Program-made: the position numbers and the translations under genes
In this document: piece by piece, positions 63,700 to 64,000 of the stretch
Position numbering within the stretch: the stretch's first letter is position 1
Layout: each line of letters begins with the position of its first letter
Origin: Tenebrio molitor
Lineage: Eukaryota; Arthropoda; Insecta; Coleoptera; Tenebrionidae
Length of the DNA stretch: 64,000 nucleotides
Reading direction: 5' to 3'
Assembly: GCF_963966145.1 (NCBI RefSeq)
Contig: NC_091055.1
Span: 9,176,001-9,240,000 of the forward strand
Notes under the pieces: generated by a model
Told to the model about the DNA's origin: nothing
Database searches by the model: none
The model's input: only the letters and a program-made list of their open reading frames with translations

Positions 63700-64000
63700 T
63701 GTTATTTAATACTTATGACTGGTATTTTATTTTCAAGCCATTTAAAAATACAACGAAAAGGTAATTTTAAGTACCAAATTTGTGGTCAATGCAGTCCTGA
63801 AGTTTCAATTTTATTGATCAATCGAGGGTTAGATCTAGCTTGCGACAAGTTAGAATAAAAAAGTCTACAGATTACCATTTTTTTCAGATTTTCTTTTGAA
63901 TGTTCAAATTACAGTATTATATTAAAATGCTGTGCCACTGAGCTGATATGATAAAAAAAAGTTATAGATAAATACTTAGTTCTTAAAAATATTGGCACAT

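Overview
The window is nuclear DNA of an insect: AT-rich, with compact introns bounded by GT/AG, dispersed foldback transposons flanked by TA, and orthologues of well-known animal genes. The protein similarities and repeat content suggest a holometabolous insect, perhaps a beetle. That is inference only; nothing in the sequence fixes the species.

Layout. (1) 1-2878, minus strand: 3' part of a DBS/MCF2L-type Rho guanine nucleotide exchange factor (Sec14, spectrin-like, DH and the start of PH). Its likely first coding exon lies at 15697-15829, so the intervening ~12.8 kb would be one intron. (2) Inside that intron, 5488-7154 on the same strand, sits a separate two-exon gene for a polyglutamine-rich, probably nuclear protein of unknown function. 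The rest of the intron holds at least four foldback elements. (3) 17603-25551, plus: glycogenin, with a normal catalytic domain and glycogen-synthase-binding tail. It also has an alternative ending that would add more than 500 residues of Pro/Ala repeats. (4) 26434-30579, minus: U2SURP/SR140, a U2 snRNP-associated splicing factor, complete in 15 coding exons. It converges on glycogenin. (5) 32338-34158, plus: an alpha-arrestin (ARRDC type) with a Pro-Gly-Gly-Tyr repeat tail, head-to-head with U2SURP. (6) 34159-62357: a ~28 kb stretch with no convincing gene, full of short inverted-repeat elements (several clearly derived from Tc1/mariner-type transposons) interrupted by GC-richer islands that may be cis-regulatory. 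(7) 62375-63478, plus: earmuff/Fezf, an Eh1-motif repressor with six C2H2 zinc fingers. The gene desert upstream is typical of a developmental regulator.

The genes do not form one pathway. The arrangement is a string of housekeeping and signalling genes in divergent or convergent pairs, followed by a developmental transcription factor with a long upstream region. Exon joins below were checked by hand for phase: the U2SURP, glycogenin and arrestin models each give an uninterrupted frame. No CRISPR array, rRNA or tRNA gene was recognised.
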